In this document: positions 9,009 through 20,165 of the stretch, one piece after another | Position numbering within the stretch: position 1 is the first letter of the stretch | Layout of the letters: every line of letters starts with the position of its first letter | Source of the DNA: Paludibacteraceae bacterium | GTDB taxonomy: Bacteria; Bacteroidota; Bacteroidia; Bacteroidales; Paludibacteraceae | NCBI GenBank assembly: GCA_017483945.1 | Contig: JAFUUE010000037.1 | Coordinates: 1-41,822 of the forward strand | Length of the DNA: 41,822 nt | Direction of reading: 5' to 3' | Notes under the pieces: generated by a model | Databases searched by the model: none | Seen by the model: the letters and a program-made list of their open reading frames with translations, nothing else | What the model was told of the DNA's origin: nothing | Translations under genes and position numbers: made by a program

Positions 9009-9040
9009 ACACCTGTCTAACCCGCTCATAACCAGACCCC

Positions 9041-9139
9041 GTAACGAACCTGGAACGAACCTGGAACGAAGCTGACGCAGGAACTCCCTGTAAATGACCC
9101 CGTCAGGTAACGGTCAGGTAACGGTCAGGTAACGATACC
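9041..9139. repeat. Nine consecutive 11-mers filling the nadC-TonB receptor spacer
   Basis: Starting at 9041 the sequence divides into nine 11-mers in register. GTAACGAACCT, GGAACGAACCT and GGAACGAAGCT are followed by three degenerate units, then GTAACGGTCAG twice and GTAACGATACC, ending two bases before the next start codon. No TAnnTTTG promoter box is visible in this spacer. Confidence 0.8.
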
Positions 9140-9141
9140 AC

Positions 9142-11634
9142 ATGTCGAATCATCGCACCCGCATAATGCCCCCTCTGCGCAGCATGCTCCTGCTGCTCGC
9201 GCTGTGCATGGCCGCCCTCGGTCAGGCAAGGCAGTTACGCATCTACGGCTACGTCACCGACTCGGACAACCGCGGCATCGAACTGGCCAATGTCTATGTG
9301 CAGTCCTCCGCGGACGACCCCGCCGCCATCAACGGCACCACCACCAACCGCAACGGATACTACGAGTTACTCCTACCGCAGACGGACACCGTGCCGCTGG
9401 TCTTCTCGATGATAGGCTATACCACTGTCGTGCAACGCCTTATCATGCCGCAGGAGGTCACTAACATCAATGTCCAGCTGCTCACCGACGAGCAGTGGCT
9501 CGGCGAGGTGGAGGTGCGCGGCATCCGCCGACAGGAAGGCACGATGGACCGCATCGACGCCGCCACCACACGCGTCATGCCCGATGCCACCGGAGGCTCC
9601 ATCGAGAGCCTGCTCATCACCTTCGCCGGCGTCAACCAGAACAACGAACTCAGCAGCCAGTACAACGTGCGCGGAGGCTCGTTTGACGAGAACGAGGTCT
9701 ATGTCAACGGCATAGAGGTCCACCGCCCGCTGCTCATCCGCAGCGGCCAGCAGGAGGGACTGAGCTTCGTCAACCCCCTCATGGTGGACAACGTCGAGTT
9801 CTCCGCCGGCGGCTTCGACGCCTGCTACGGCGACAAGATGGCCTCCGTGCTCGACATCACATACAAGCGCCCTACCCGCTTTGAGGCCAGCCTCAACGCC
9901 AGCCTGCTCGGCGCCGGTGCCTATGTCGGACACGGCGACAGCACCTTCAGCCAGATGCACGGAATACGCTACAAGACAAGTGCTTACATGCTCGGAAGCC
10001 TCGCCACGTCCGGCAACTACCAGCCTAACTACGTAGACTACCAGACCTTCCTCACATGGCGCCTCACGCCCCGCTGGCACATGTCCTTCCTCGGCAACGT
10101 CAGTCAGAACGACTACCGCTTCATACCCGACTCGCTCAGCGAGAGCTTCGGCGGGCAGAACGCCAAGCAACTGTCCATCTGGTACGAGGGACAGGAGAAG
10201 GACCGCTTCACCACCGCCTTCGGCGCCCTCTCGGCACAAGGCGCCGTCTCGCGCGAGGTCAGCCTCGGATTCGACCTGAGCGGCTTCTATACCAACGAGC
10301 GCGAGACCTACGACATCACCGGCGAATATGTGCTCAGCGACAAGCCCGCCGACGGCAGCAACCCCACCGTCTCCCTCTCCGGCGAGACTATCGGCGGCAA
10401 CGAGCAGAGCGAGATACAAGCCCTCGGCACCGGCGTCTATCACCAGCACGCACGTAACCTGCTGCAGGCCGGCGTCATCACCCTCGCCCACCACGGCGAC
10501 TGGACACGCGGACATAACAGCCTGCGATGGGGCGTAAGCGCCCGGGCCGAACTCATCAGCGACCATATCAGCGAGTGGGAATGGCGCGACTCCGCCGGAT
10601 ACAGCCTGCCGCACGGCAGCGAACGACCCGAACTCTACTACTCCATGCGCGGCGACACCGCCATGCACAGCGCACGCGTCCAGGCATACGTGCAGAACAC
10701 CCACCGCTGGACCACCGACCGGGGACAGCTCATCCTCACCGTCGGCGGACGACTCAACTGGTGGTCCTACACCAACGAGGTGCTCCCCAGCCCGCGCGCC
10801 AGCCTCACCTATAACCCCGGATGGAAGCGCGATGTCTCCTTCCGACTCGCTACAGGCCTCTACTACCAGGCCCCCTTCTACAAAGAGCTGCGCGACACAC
10901 TCACCGACGACCTCGGCGTGACACGCATCCGACTCAACGACAACCTGCGCGCACAACGCTCCGTACACGTGGTCCTCGGAGGCGACTACTACTTCCGCGC
11001 CTGGGGACGCCCCTTCAAGTTGACCGCCGAGGCCTACTACAAATACATCGACCGCATGGTGAGCTATACGGTTGATAACGTGCGCGTCCGCTATTCCGGC
11101 AGGAACGACTCCGAGGGACATGCCAGCGGACTCGACCTCAAGCTCTACGGCGAACTGGTTCCGGGGGCGGACAGCTGGATTAACTTCTCCGTCATGAGCG
11201 CCAAACAACACCTGCTCGGCTCCGACACATGGGTCTCCAGCCCGCAGGAGCAACGCTACTCCTTCTCCATGCTCTTCCAAGACTACCTGCCCCAACTGCC
11301 CCAACTCAAGTTCCACCTCAAGATGCAGTTCGCCGACGGACAGCCCTTCTTCTACCCGCGCCAAAAGGAACTTACGGGACGTATGCCCATGTACAAACGT
11401 ATCGACCTCGGAGCCACCTATGTCTTCAACGCACGGACGGCCAAGTTCATGCGCAGCCCCGCCGCCAAGCATATCAAACAATGGGCCGTGCAGTTCGAGG
11501 TCTTCAACCTCGTGGACTGGAAGAACGTCAACTCCTACTTCTGGGTCAGCGACGCTTACGGCAACCAGTGGGGCAGCCCTAACTACCTGACAGGCAGACG
11601 ATATAACCTAAAGATAACCATTGACCTCAAGTAA
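9142..11634 (+). CDS. TonB-dependent outer-membrane receptor
   Basis: 830 residues. The N-terminus carries a signal peptide (hydrophobic [12 protein letters not shown]) with Gln directly after the likely cut; a second Met at codon 10 is an alternative start. About residues 30-110 form a carboxypeptidase-regulatory-like domain ([20 protein letters not shown]...), then the plug domain (about 115-230, with [22 protein letters not shown]) and a long beta-barrel. No SusD-like partner or sugar-degradation gene is adjacent, so it is not a typical Sus pair; the ligand is unknown. It imports its substrate using energy from TonB/ExbBD. The stop is two bases before mutS. Confidence 0.92.
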   Translation: MSNHRTRIMPPLRSMLLLLALCMAALGQARQLRIYGYVTDSDNRGIELANVYVQSSADDPAAINGTTTNRNGYYELLLPQTDTVPLVFSMIGYTTVVQRLIMPQEVTNINVQLLTDEQWLGEVEVRGIRRQEGTMDRIDAATTRVMPDATGGSIESLLITFAGVNQNNELSSQYNVRGGSFDENEVYVNGIEVHRPLLIRSGQQEGLSFVNPLMVDNVEFSAGGFDACYGDKMASVLDITYKRPTRFEASLNASLLGAGAYVGHGDSTFSQMHGIRYKTSAYMLGSLATSGNYQPNYVDYQTFLTWRLTPRWHMSFLGNVSQNDYRFIPDSLSESFGGQNAKQLSIWYEGQEKDRFTTAFGALSAQGAVSREVSLGFDLSGFYTNERETYDITGEYVLSDKPADGSNPTVSLSGETIGGNEQSEIQALGTGVYHQHARNLLQAGVITLAHHGDWTRGHNSLRWGVSARAELISDHISEWEWRDSAGYSLPHGSERPELYYSMRGDTAMHSARVQAYVQNTHRWTTDRGQLILTVGGRLNWWSYTNEVLPSPRASLTYNPGWKRDVSFRLATGLYYQAPFYKELRDTLTDDLGVTRIRLNDNLRAQRSVHVVLGGDYYFRAWGRPFKLTAEAYYKYIDRMVSYTVDNVRVRYSGRNDSEGHASGLDLKLYGELVPGADSWINFSVMSAKQHLLGSDTWVSSPQEQRYSFSMLFQDYLPQLPQLKFHLKMQFADGQPFFYPRQKELTGRMPMYKRIDLGATYVFNARTAKFMRSPAAKHIKQWAVQFEVFNLVDWKNVNSYFWVSDAYGNQWGSPNYLTGRRYNLKITIDLK

Positions 11635-11636
11635 TC

Positions 11637-14261
11637 ATGAATGCCAAAGAGACACCGATGATGGAGCAGTTCCGCAAAATCAAAGAGCAGTACCCCGACG
11701 CCATGCTCCTCTTCCGCTGTGGTGACTTCTACGAGACCTATTGCGAAGATGCCGTACGAGCGGCTAAAGTGCTGGGAATCACGCTGACCAAACGCAACAA
11801 CGGAGGCACCACCTCCACCGAAATGGCCGGATTCCCCTTCCACGCACTCGACACCTACCTGCCCAAACTCGTCAGGGCAGGCATGCGCGTAGCCATATGC
11901 GACCAACTCGAGGACCCCAAACTGACCAAGAAACTGGTCAAACGCGGCGTGACCGAACTCGTCACACCCGGCGTCAGCTACTCCGACACCACCCTCACCC
12001 AGAAGGAGAACAACTTCGTCGCCTGCCTCTTCACCGACGCCAAGAGCCGCTCAGCCCGCATCGGACTGTCCCTGCTCGACATATCTACCGGCGAGTTCCT
12101 CGTGGCCGAAGGGAGCGACGCCTACGTGGACAAACTGCTCATCAACTTCGCCCCCAAGGAGGTCCTCTTCCTGCGTGGCCAGCGACCCTGGTTCGAGCAA
12201 CACTTCAGCGGCCGGTGGTTCACCTTCGAACTGGAGGACTGGATGCTCACAGGACAGGCCGCCAACGACCGGCTCACACGCCAGTTCGGCACCACTAACC
12301 TCAAGGGCTTCGGCGTGGACCGACTGCCTCTGGCCGTCATCGCCGCTGGAGGCATCCTCCATTACCTCGACGCCACGCAGCACCTCCTCACCGGACACAT
12401 ACAGCACCTGAGCCGTATCGAGGAGGACCGATATGTCTGGCTCGACCGCTTCACCGTGCGCAACCTCGAACTGCTCGGCGGACAACGCGAGGACAGCCGC
12501 ACACTCTACGACATCCTCGACCGGACATCCTCACCCATGGGCGCACGAATGCTCCACCGATGGATTGCCCTGCCCCTCAAGAGCACCAACGCCATACGCA
12601 ACCGCCAGTCGGTCGTCAACTGGCTCTTCCGCCACCCCGACCAACGCGATACCCTCCGCGACGCACTCGCCCGCGTACAGGATATGGAACGCATTGTCAG
12701 CAAGATTGCCACAGGACGCATCAGCCCGCGCGAGATGGTCCAACTGGCCGTCGCGCTCCAACAGGTCCAAACCGTCCGCACCATGTGCGAGGCCGCAGAT
12801 GACAACGACTACATGATGCAGATGGCGCAGGAACTCAACCCCTGCGAGACCGAACGAGAACGCATCAGCCGCACCATCACACCCAACCCGCCCGCCGCAC
12901 AAGGACGACCCGGCATCATCGCCAACGGTATCGACACCGAACTTGACGAACTGCGAGACATACAGTCCGGCGGCAAACAGTACCTCTTCGCCCTGCAACA
13001 ACGCGAAGCCGAAGCCACCGGCATACAGAGCCTCAAAATCGGATTCAACAACGTCTTCGGCTACTACCTCGAGGTGCGCAACACCTACCGCGACCAGGTT
13101 CCCGAGACATGGATACGCAAGCAGACACTCGTCAACGCCGAACGATATATCACACAGGAACTCAAGGAGTACGAGGACAAGATTCTCACCGCCGAGGAGA
13201 AGATACAGGTCATCGAGAACCGCCTATACGCCGAACTCATGCTCGCCCTACAAGACCTGGTGCCCGCCATGCAACGCGACGCCACCGTCCTCGCACAACT
13301 CGACTGCCTGCTCAGCTTCGCCCTCGTCGCCGCCGACAACCGCTACGTCTGCCCCGAGGTCAACGACTCGCTCATCATCGACATCCGTCAGGGACGGCAC
13401 CCCGTCATCGAGCAGCAACTGCCTCGCGACGAGAAATATGTCCCCAACGACATCCTGCTCGACAACAACAGCCAGCAGATTATCATCATCACCGGACCCA
13501 ACATGGCCGGTAAATCCGCACTGCTCCGCCAGACGGCGCTCATCGTCCTCATGGCCCAAATAGGCTCCTTCGTCCCCGCGGAAAGCGCCTCCATCGGCGT
13601 CGTGGACAAGATATTCACACGAGTCGGAGCCAGCGACAACATCTCCATGGGAGAGTCCACATTCATGGTCGAGATGAACGAGGCCGCCAGCATCCTCAAT
13701 AACCTCAGCGAACGCTCGCTCGTCCTCTTCGACGAACTCGGACGAGGCACCAGCACATACGACGGCATCTCCATCGCCTGGGCCATCGTCGAGTATATAC
13801 ACGAGAACCGGGGACACGCCAAGACCCTCTTCGCCACCCACTACCACGAACTGAATGAGATGGAGGGCGCCTTCAAGCGCATCCGCAACTATAACGTCTC
13901 CGTGCGAGAGGTTAAAGGCAAAGTGCTCTTCCTGCGCAAGCTCGTCAGAGGCGGCTCCGAGCATAGCTTCGGTATCCACGTCGCACGACTCGCAGGCATG
14001 CCCGCCAGCATCGTCAAACGTGCCGAGCAGGTCCTCGCCGAACTCGAGAAGCAGAACGCCGACACCTCCGCCGCAGCCTCGGGACGACTCAAACAGAGCG
14101 CCGCACACCACGACGGGCTCCAACTCAGCTTCTTCCAACTCGACGACCCCGTCCTCGAGCAGGTACGCGACGAGGTCAAGCAACTCGACCTCAACAACAT
14201 CACACCCCTCGAGGCACTCAACCGCCTCAGCGAGATACAGCGCCTCGTCCTCGGCCGCTAA
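11637..14261 (+). CDS. mutS: DNA mismatch repair protein MutS
   Basis: 874 residues, normal for MutS. The mismatch-reading motif F-x-E appears in [12 protein letters not shown]. The ATPase has Walker [14 protein letters not shown] (about 619-631) and Walker [17 protein letters not shown] (about 694-710), followed by FATHYHEL. The C-terminal MutL/clamp-interaction tail is present (SFFQLDDP...). MutS recognises mispairs and recruits MutL. It starts two bases after the TonB-dependent receptor gene, an unusual neighbour for a repair gene, and is probably transcribed with the envelope genes unless an unseen promoter lies inside. Confidence 0.98.
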   Translation: MNAKETPMMEQFRKIKEQYPDAMLLFRCGDFYETYCEDAVRAAKVLGITLTKRNNGGTTSTEMAGFPFHALDTYLPKLVRAGMRVAICDQLEDPKLTKKLVKRGVTELVTPGVSYSDTTLTQKENNFVACLFTDAKSRSARIGLSLLDISTGEFLVAEGSDAYVDKLLINFAPKEVLFLRGQRPWFEQHFSGRWFTFELEDWMLTGQAANDRLTRQFGTTNLKGFGVDRLPLAVIAAGGILHYLDATQHLLTGHIQHLSRIEEDRYVWLDRFTVRNLELLGGQREDSRTLYDILDRTSSPMGARMLHRWIALPLKSTNAIRNRQSVVNWLFRHPDQRDTLRDALARVQDMERIVSKIATGRISPREMVQLAVALQQVQTVRTMCEAADDNDYMMQMAQELNPCETERERISRTITPNPPAAQGRPGIIANGIDTELDELRDIQSGGKQYLFALQQREAEATGIQSLKIGFNNVFGYYLEVRNTYRDQVPETWIRKQTLVNAERYITQELKEYEDKILTAEEKIQVIENRLYAELMLALQDLVPAMQRDATVLAQLDCLLSFALVAADNRYVCPEVNDSLIIDIRQGRHPVIEQQLPRDEKYVPNDILLDNNSQQIIIITGPNMAGKSALLRQTALIVLMAQIGSFVPAESASIGVVDKIFTRVGASDNISMGESTFMVEMNEAASILNNLSERSLVLFDELGRGTSTYDGISIAWAIVEYIHENRGHAKTLFATHYHELNEMEGAFKRIRNYNVSVREVKGKVLFLRKLVRGGSEHSFGIHVARLAGMPASIVKRAEQVLAELEKQNADTSAAASGRLKQSAAHHDGLQLSFFQLDDPVLEQVRDEVKQLDLNNITPLEALNRLSEIQRLVLGR

Positions 14262-14268
14262 CTATTCG

Positions 14269-14303
14269 CCGAAAGCCGAAAGTCGAAATTCAAAAGCAAG
14301 ATT
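14269..14303. repeat. Heptad repeat after mutS
   Basis: Five 7-bp units in register: CCGAAAG, CCGAAAG, TCGAAAT, TCAAAAG, CAAGATT. The same heptad in reverse complement occurs before the start at 33866. Confidence 0.55.
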
Positions 14304-14337
14304 AGCACCACTCAGTGCCACCCGAGACGCATCTTAG

Positions 14338-14406
14338 AGGACACGACTGCCACCTGGGACGCGGGCGGCTCGCCCGCGATTTTCTCGTCTCGGTCACAGA
14401 CCGCGC
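14338..14406 (+). repeat. Composite hairpin repeat, copy A
   Basis: Contains hairpin HP1 GCGGGCggctcGCCCGC (14361-14377) and hairpin HP2 CGGTCacaGACCG (14391-14403), preceded by the shared left arm CACGACTGCCACCTGGGAC. A lone HP2 follows at 14498-14510. The left arm and HP1 are identical to the copy at 33777-33816. Confidence 0.85.
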
Positions 14407-14518
14407 TTTTTCCGTGTCTTCCCGTTTTTTTCGGAGGGAGGGCAAGGCGCAAAACAAAAAGAGTTTCCGATGTAAAAACGGCACCACCTATCCCTCCCGG
14501 TCACAGACCGCGCCCCAA

Positions 14519-14562
14519 AAGCAAAGTGTAAGCAAAAGTCCCCTTTTGCTTACACTTTGCTT
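14519..14562. other. Perfect 20-bp inverted repeat with 4-nt loop
   Basis: The arms 14519-14538 and 14543-14562 are exact reverse complements around the loop TCCC. The structure lies between the convergent ends of mutS and the DUF389 gene, so it could end transcription in both directions, but neither side has a clear T-run. It is longer than a usual intrinsic terminator stem. Confidence 0.75.
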
Positions 14563-14584
14563 CCCGTATCGGAACGCTATTATT

Positions 14585-14683
14585 CCCGTACCAAGTCCGT
14601 ACCGTTACCGACGGTAGACCGTACCATTACCGTTGTGTCATTATGTCACCTTTCTGCCTATTCTGCTTACATTCTGTCACACG
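14585..14683. repeat. 11-bp-period array before the DUF389 stop
   Basis: Nine 11-mers in register: CCCGTACCAAG, TCCGTACCGTT, ACCGACGGTAG, ACCGTACCATT, ACCGTTGTGTC, then a second related set (TTTCTGCCTAT, TCTGCTTACAT, TCTGTCACACG). The copies are imperfect but the period holds to within six bases of the gene end at 14689. Confidence 0.65.
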
Positions 14684-14688
14684 CTTGC

Positions 14689-16068
14689 TCACCGCGAGTG
14701 CTCTATCACCTGCACCGCCGGCGCATCCAACCGCAGCGGCAACCATTCGTTCAGCCGCTTGCGGTCCGCCTCATGAAGCGGATACTTCGGACTCGTCTGC
14801 AGCAGCACGACAAACGTGTTATCCGTCGTCTGCGCAATAGTGACAGCCTGTATGCCTGCATACTGGCTCATGATTTCCTTCTCCACCTGCATCGTCAGTT
14901 CCTGCTGCATCGTCACCCCGTTACGCAGCGCATCCACGCACTGCTGCAGGCTGTCCGCCCGCTCACGCAGCACGATAATCAGGCTGTCGCGGTTGGCCAA
15001 CTGGTCCTCACGGGCACGCAATATATCCTTCACCAACTGCTGCTCGCTCAGCGGAGAATAGGCCACCGTCGTCGCTTCCTGACGGCAGATGACCTGCGTC
15101 CGAAGCAGACCATAACGCTCGGCGGCCGTGTACAACTGCGCAGAGTCCTGACCGCTCAGCGGCTCACCGGCGATGAACAGCTCCACCGTCCGCGGACTGC
15201 TCTCCGTATGAACCGTGTAATCAATGATATAGCTGCGTCCTAACGTCTTGTTCTCACGCACGAAAGCAGACACATTACGCGAAAAATTATTGTCCACCAC
15301 CACGGTATAAGCCGATATCACGCTCGGCACCAGCACGATAGTCATCAGTACGCCTATCATGACCGTACGCTTGCGCTGCTCTTGGGGGTCGCCCTCGCGA
15401 ATGACAGGATAGCCCAGGTACTTCGTGCCCAGGAAAGCCGCCAGTGCGATAAAGACGCTGTTGATAAAGAACAGGTACAAGGCCCCCAGCGCGAACGTGT
15501 GCTGCCATGTCGCGATACCATAACCCACCGTGCACAACGGAGGCATCAGCGCCGTAGCTATCGCCACACCCGACATCACGGTCCCTTTCTCCTTACGCGA
15601 TATCTCCAGTATGCCGGCAAAGCCGCCGAACAGCGCTATCAGCACATCGTATATAGTCGGATTGGTACGCGCTAACAGCTCGGTCGGATGCTCCATGTCC
15701 AGCGGCGAAAGCAGAAAATAGAGTGTCGATGCCAATATACTGATACCCACCATGATACCGAGGTTCTTCAGCGCAGACCGTATCAGGCTCGTATCGTTAG
15801 TACCCAGACCCAAACCAAAGCCGATAATCGGACTCATCAGCGGCGATATCAGCATCGCGCCGATGATGACCGGTATCGAATTGACGTTCAGTCCGACCGA
15901 CGCGATAACTATCGCGCAGAACAAGATTATCACATTCGGCCCGCGGAATGCCACGTTGTTACGGATACTCTCCGACGCGGCTGCCACGTCGATATGCGCG
16001 GATATATTAACCAACCCGCGCATATACTCCCATGCCCTGCGCAAAAGCGCCTTAACTGACGGACTCAT
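14689..16068 (-). CDS. DUF389-family integral membrane protein
   Basis: 459 residues. The N-terminal two thirds hold about six to eight membrane helices with the family's glycine/proline-rich core (NSIPVIIGAMLISPLMSPIIGFGLGLGTND, SGVAIATALMPPLCTVGYGIA). The C-terminal third is soluble and largely helical, with a predicted coiled coil near LRERADSLQQCVDALRNGV, probably periplasmic or cytoplasmic regulatory. DUF389 (TIGR00341) proteins have no settled function. It ends the run behind infB with a five-base gap, so it may be co-transcribed with rimP-nusA-infB, which is not a usual association. Confidence 0.88.
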   Translation of the reverse strand: MSPSVKALLRRAWEYMRGLVNISAHIDVAAASESIRNNVAFRGPNVIILFCAIVIASVGLNVNSIPVIIGAMLISPLMSPIIGFGLGLGTNDTSLIRSALKNLGIMVGISILASTLYFLLSPLDMEHPTELLARTNPTIYDVLIALFGGFAGILEISRKEKGTVMSGVAIATALMPPLCTVGYGIATWQHTFALGALYLFFINSVFIALAAFLGTKYLGYPVIREGDPQEQRKRTVMIGVLMTIVLVPSVISAYTVVVDNNFSRNVSAFVRENKTLGRSYIIDYTVHTESSPRTVELFIAGEPLSGQDSAQLYTAAERYGLLRTQVICRQEATTVAYSPLSEQQLVKDILRAREDQLANRDSLIIVLRERADSLQQCVDALRNGVTMQQELTMQVEKEIMSQYAGIQAVTIAQTTDNTFVVLLQTSPKYPLHEADRKRLNEWLPLRLDAPAVQVIEHSR

Positions 16069-16073
16069 CTGCT

Positions 16074-18857
16074 CTACAATGTCTTAGCCACCTCTATCTC
16101 CTCGAAGGTCTCCAGTATATCGTGCTCAATCAGGTCGTTGTAGGACCGGATACTCAGACCGCACTCCTGGTTGACACCCATCTCCTTGACATCGTCCTTG
16201 CCGTGCTTGAGCGAAGCCAAATCGCCGGTGAAGATAACGATACCGTCGCGGATGACGCGCACCTTGTTGCCGCGTTTGACCTTGCCCTCGCGCACTACGC
16301 AACCTGCGATAGTGCCGACTTTGCTGATATGGAACGTCTGCAGCACCTCCAGCGTGGCGGTCACCTCCTCCTTGATATCCGGCGAGAGCATGCCCTCCAT
16401 AGCGGACTTGACCTCTTCGATAGCGTCGTAGATGATGCTATAGACGCGGATATCGACCTCCTCACTCTCAGCCATCTTGCGTGCCGTACCGGTCGGACGG
16501 ACGTTGAAGCCCACGATGATAGCGTCGGATGCCGCTGCCAACAGCACATCCGAGTCGGAGATAGCACCCACCGCCTTGTAGATAACATTGACCTGGATGT
16601 TCTCGGTGGACAGTTTGATGAGCGAGTCGGACAGGGCCTCCACAGAGCCGTCCACGTCGGCCTTGACGATGATATTCAGTTCCTTGAAGTCACCGATAGC
16701 CAGACGACGGCCTATCTCCTCCAGTCCGACATGCTTCTTGGTGCGGATAGACTGCTCACGTTGCAGTTGCTCGCGACGGTTGGCTATCTCGCGTGCCTCC
16801 TGCTCGGTGGACATGACGTTGAAGTCGTCACCGGCCTGCGGAGCACCGTTCAGACCCAGTATCACAGCCGGTTCACCCGGACGGGCCTGCTCAATGCGCT
16901 GGCCGCGCTCGTTGAACATCGCCTTGATACGGCCATGCGAGGTGCCCGCCAGCACGATATCGCCCATACGGAGCGTTCCGTCCGACACCAGCACGGTGGA
17001 CACATAGCCGCGTCCCTTGTCGAGCGACGACTCGATGATAGAGCCCTTGGCGCGACGCTTCGGGTTCGCCTTCAGGTCCAGCAGCTCCGCCTCCAGCAGC
17101 ACCTTCTCCAGCAGTTCATACACGCCCGTACCTTTCTTGGCAGAGATGTCCTGACTCTGGTACTTGCCGCCCCACTCCTCTACGAGCAGGTTCATGTTGG
17201 CGAGTTCTTCTTTTATCTTGTCGGGGTTGGCACCCGGCTTGTCGCACTTGTTGATAGCGAATATCATCGGTACGCCTGCGGCCTGCGCGTGCGAGATAGC
17301 CTCGCGTGTCTGAGGCATCACACCGTCATCCGCAGCCACGATGATAATAGCTATATCCGTCACTTTCGCACCACGGGCACGCATGGCCGTGAAGGCTTCG
17401 TGACCCGGCGTGTCGAGGAAAGTGATGTTCTGCCCGTTCTTGAGCTTCACGTTGTACGCACCGATGTGCTGGGTGATACCACCCGCCTCACCGGCGATGA
17501 CGTTCGTGTTGCGGATATGGTCGAGCAGCGAGGTCTTACCGTGGTCCACGTGTCCCATGACGGTCACGATAGGCGCACGGGGCTCCATGTCCTCTTCGGA
17601 GTATTCCTCCGCATCGGCGGCTATCTCCTCGACCACCTTGGCACTGACATATTCGGTGGTGAAACCGAACTCCTCAGCCACGATGTTGATGGTCTCGGCG
17701 TCCAGACGCTGGTTGATGCTCACCATCATACCGAGCGACATGCACGTACCGATAATCTTCGTAACCGGCACATTCATCATGTTGGCCAGATCGTTCGCCG
17801 TCACGAACTCGGTCAGTTTGAGTACGGTTGACTGCTCCTGCTCATGCTGACGCTCCTGCGCCATCTTCTCGCGTTCCTGCTCACGGCGTTCGCGCTTGTG
17901 CTTGGAGGTCTGTGTCTTGCCTTTCTGGCCTTGCAGACGGGCGATGGTCTCCTTTATCTGACGCTGTACTTCCTCGTCATCGACCTCTACTTTGACGCCC
18001 TTCTTCTTGCTGTTGTTCTTGCCTTTCTGGTTACGCGCATCGTTGATGTCCACCTTGTTTTGTTTGATGCGCTCGCGTTTCCGCTTTTCTCCCTCGGAGG
18101 CGGCTTCCGTGTTAGCGGCATTCTTCTGGCCGTTAGCTTTCCGCTGTTCGCGTTCTTTCTTCTTCTCCTCCTTGGTCTTCTGACGCGGATGGGTTGCCTG
18201 ATTGATGCTGTCCAGGTCTATCTTGCCGCTGACCTTCGGCGCATTGGTCAATTCGGGCTTCCCGAGCGTGAATATCTCGGGCTTGGCAGCCGCTTTGGCC
18301 TGCTCGGCACGCTCCGCCTCCTCCTGCTCTTTGGCAGCCTTGGCGGCCGCTTTCGCCTGCTCTTCGGCTATGCGCCGCGCCTGTTCGACGGCGGCACGTG
18401 CCTCGGCCTCTTTGCGAGCAGCCTCCTCCAACTCACGGCGGGCAGCCTCCTCACGCGCTTTGCGTTCCGCCTCTGCACGACGGGCGGCCTCCTCCTGGGC
18501 CTTGCGTATCTGCTCTTCAGCCTCACGTGCCTCGCGCAGTTTGCGCTCCGCCTCCAACTCGATATGCCCCACCACTTTGGGTTGCGGCACCTCGGTCGGG
18601 ATATGATGCGGCTTGTCCGCCTCAACGGTCAGGGTCTGCTTGATTTCACGCTCCTGACGCTCCTGTGCCTGACGATCCGCTTCGAGTTTAAGGGCCATGT
18701 CCTTGTTAAATTCCTTGGCGAGCATCAGGTAGAGGTCGTCATCGATTCGCGTGTTCGGATCGGTGGCTATCTCCTTACCCTGCTTGGCACAGAATTCGAC
18801 GGCGGTGGACATGCCGATATTGAGTTCTTTACAAGCTTTGATAAGTTTTATTGCCAT
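16074..18857 (-). CDS. infB: Translation initiation factor IF-2
   Basis: 927 residues. Order of parts: an IF2-N domain (1-55), a long Ala/Glu/Lys/Arg-rich charged linker (about 60-340) predicted as helix or coiled coil, a second IF2-N domain (about 345-405), the GTPase with P-loop GHVDHGKTS (about 432-440), DTPGHEAF and NKCDKPGA, then domains II-III and the C2 domain that binds fMet-tRNA. The linker is long, as in other Bacteroidota IF-2 proteins. It guides initiator tRNA to the 30S subunit. It follows nusA with a 44-base spacer made of heptad repeats. Confidence 0.98.
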   Translation of the reverse strand: MAIKLIKACKELNIGMSTAVEFCAKQGKEIATDPNTRIDDDLYLMLAKEFNKDMALKLEADRQAQERQEREIKQTLTVEADKPHHIPTEVPQPKVVGHIELEAERKLREAREAEEQIRKAQEEAARRAEAERKAREEAARRELEEAARKEAEARAAVEQARRIAEEQAKAAAKAAKEQEEAERAEQAKAAAKPEIFTLGKPELTNAPKVSGKIDLDSINQATHPRQKTKEEKKKEREQRKANGQKNAANTEAASEGEKRKRERIKQNKVDINDARNQKGKNNSKKKGVKVEVDDEEVQRQIKETIARLQGQKGKTQTSKHKRERREQEREKMAQERQHEQEQSTVLKLTEFVTANDLANMMNVPVTKIIGTCMSLGMMVSINQRLDAETINIVAEEFGFTTEYVSAKVVEEIAADAEEYSEEDMEPRAPIVTVMGHVDHGKTSLLDHIRNTNVIAGEAGGITQHIGAYNVKLKNGQNITFLDTPGHEAFTAMRARGAKVTDIAIIIVAADDGVMPQTREAISHAQAAGVPMIFAINKCDKPGANPDKIKEELANMNLLVEEWGGKYQSQDISAKKGTGVYELLEKVLLEAELLDLKANPKRRAKGSIIESSLDKGRGYVSTVLVSDGTLRMGDIVLAGTSHGRIKAMFNERGQRIEQARPGEPAVILGLNGAPQAGDDFNVMSTEQEAREIANRREQLQREQSIRTKKHVGLEEIGRRLAIGDFKELNIIVKADVDGSVEALSDSLIKLSTENIQVNVIYKAVGAISDSDVLLAAASDAIIVGFNVRPTGTARKMAESEEVDIRVYSIIYDAIEEVKSAMEGMLSPDIKEEVTATLEVLQTFHISKVGTIAGCVVREGKVKRGNKVRVIRDGIVIFTGDLASLKHGKDDVKEMGVNQECGLSIRSYNDLIEHDILETFEEIEVAKTL

Positions 18858-18895
18858 AATCTTGAATCTTAAATTTTAAATCTTAAATCTTGAAT
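18858..18895. repeat. Heptad repeats between nusA and infB
   Basis: Five 7-bp units in register (AATCTTG, AATCTTA, AATTTTA, AATCTTA, AATCTTG) plus AAT, filling most of the 44-base spacer within the operon. They are arranged almost symmetrically. AT-rich in a GC-rich setting. Confidence 0.8.
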
Positions 18896-18901
18896 ATGAT
18901 T

Positions 18902-20158
18902 TTACTCCTCGAACTCGGCAGCGAGGATACGCAGTACATCATCCACAGTCTCCTCCTCGAGGTCGGTGCGGCTGATGAGTTCGTCCTTGGGTGTAGCAAG
19001 CACCGCTTTGGCGGTATCCAGTCCGACAGCCTTCAGTGCATCGAGTACCCACTGGTCGATTTCGTCGTTGAACTCGTCGAGGTAGATATCCTCGGTGTCG
19101 GCGTCGTCCATCTCACGATAGACATCTATCTGGTATCCGGTGAGCATGCCTGCCAGTTTGATATTGAAGCCGCCCTTACCGATAGCGAGGCTGACCTCTT
19201 CCGGCTTGAGATAGACCTCGGCGGTCTTGCTCTCCTCGTTGATATTCATTGAGGATATCTTGGCGGGCGCGAGTGCGCGCTGGATATAGAGGTTGATGTT
19301 GGAGGTATAGTTGATTACGTCGATGTTCTCATTGCGCAACTCGCGTACGATACCGTGAATACGTGCGCCCTTGACGCCCACGCATGCGCCCACGGGGTCG
19401 ATGCGGTCGTCGAAGCTCTCAACAGCTACCTTGGCGCGCTCACCCGGAATACGGGCGATATTCTTGATAGCGATGAGTCCGTCGTGCACCTCGGGGACCT
19501 CCTGCTCAAAGAGACGTTGGAGGAAGAGGGGACTGGTACGGCTGAGGATGATTTTGGGGTTCTGGTTCTTGTTATCGACCTGTACAACCACGGCGCGAAC
19601 GGTGTCGCCCTTGCGGTAGAAGTCGGTCGGTATCTGGTTCTGCTTGGGCAGGTAGAGCTCGTTGCCGTCCTCGTCGAGGAGGAGCATCTCCTTCTTCCAT
19701 ACCTGATAGAGTTCGCCGCTGACCACCTGTCCGAGCATCTCCGAGTAGCGGATATAGAGGTTCTCCTTCTGGAGCTCGAGAATCTTGCTGGCGAGCGTCT
19801 GCCGGAGGTTCAGAATCATGCGTCGTCCGAAGCTGGAGAAGTCCACCTTGTCGGTTATCTCCTCGCCCACTTCGGCCTCGTCATCTATCTCACGGGCGTC
19901 GCTCAGGGCAATCTGCGTCTCGGGATTGGCCACGTCGCCGTCCTCCATGACGAGGCGGTTGCGGTAAATCTCCAGGTCACCCTTGTCAGGGTTGATGATG
20001 ACGTCGTAGTTGGCGTCGGAACCGTACATCTTGGCTATCACGTTGCGGAACGAGTCTTCCAGCACGTTGATGAATGTCTGACGGTCAATGTTTTTGAGCT
20101 CTTTGAACTCAGAGAAAATGTCAATCAGGTTGACAGTTCCTGTCTTTTTTGTTGCCAT
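18902..20158 (-). CDS. nusA: Transcription termination/antitermination factor NusA
   Basis: 418 residues. The N-terminal RNA-polymerase-binding domain (about 1-130) is followed by an S1 domain (about 130-200; the GDTVRAVVVQV region) and two KH domains (about 230-345; RIPGERAKVAVES, DPVGACVGVKGARI and SLAIGKGGFNIKLAG). The tail carries an acidic segment and a short helical C-terminus. It modulates pausing, termination and antitermination. It lies between rimP and infB in the order conserved across bacteria, seven bases from the rimP stop. Confidence 0.98.
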   Translation of the reverse strand: MATKKTGTVNLIDIFSEFKELKNIDRQTFINVLEDSFRNVIAKMYGSDANYDVIINPDKGDLEIYRNRLVMEDGDVANPETQIALSDAREIDDEAEVGEEITDKVDFSSFGRRMILNLRQTLASKILELQKENLYIRYSEMLGQVVSGELYQVWKKEMLLLDEDGNELYLPKQNQIPTDFYRKGDTVRAVVVQVDNKNQNPKIILSRTSPLFLQRLFEQEVPEVHDGLIAIKNIARIPGERAKVAVESFDDRIDPVGACVGVKGARIHGIVRELRNENIDVINYTSNINLYIQRALAPAKISSMNINEESKTAEVYLKPEEVSLAIGKGGFNIKLAGMLTGYQIDVYREMDDADTEDIYLDEFNDEIDQWVLDALKAVGLDTAKAVLATPKDELISRTDLEEETVDDVLRILAAEFEE

Positions 20159-20165
20159 TGTTATG

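Noticed and set aside
9373-11481. 702-residue open frame antisense to the TonB-dependent receptor
   Set aside because: Shadow of the receptor gene, without recognisable domains or start context.
14315-14617. Open frame translating the repeat region after mutS
   Set aside because: It is made of composite-repeat sequence that is translated in different frames at other copies, so it is not a gene.
16122-17831. 569-residue plus-strand frame across infB
   Set aside because: Antisense of the conserved IF-2 GTPase region; no family features.
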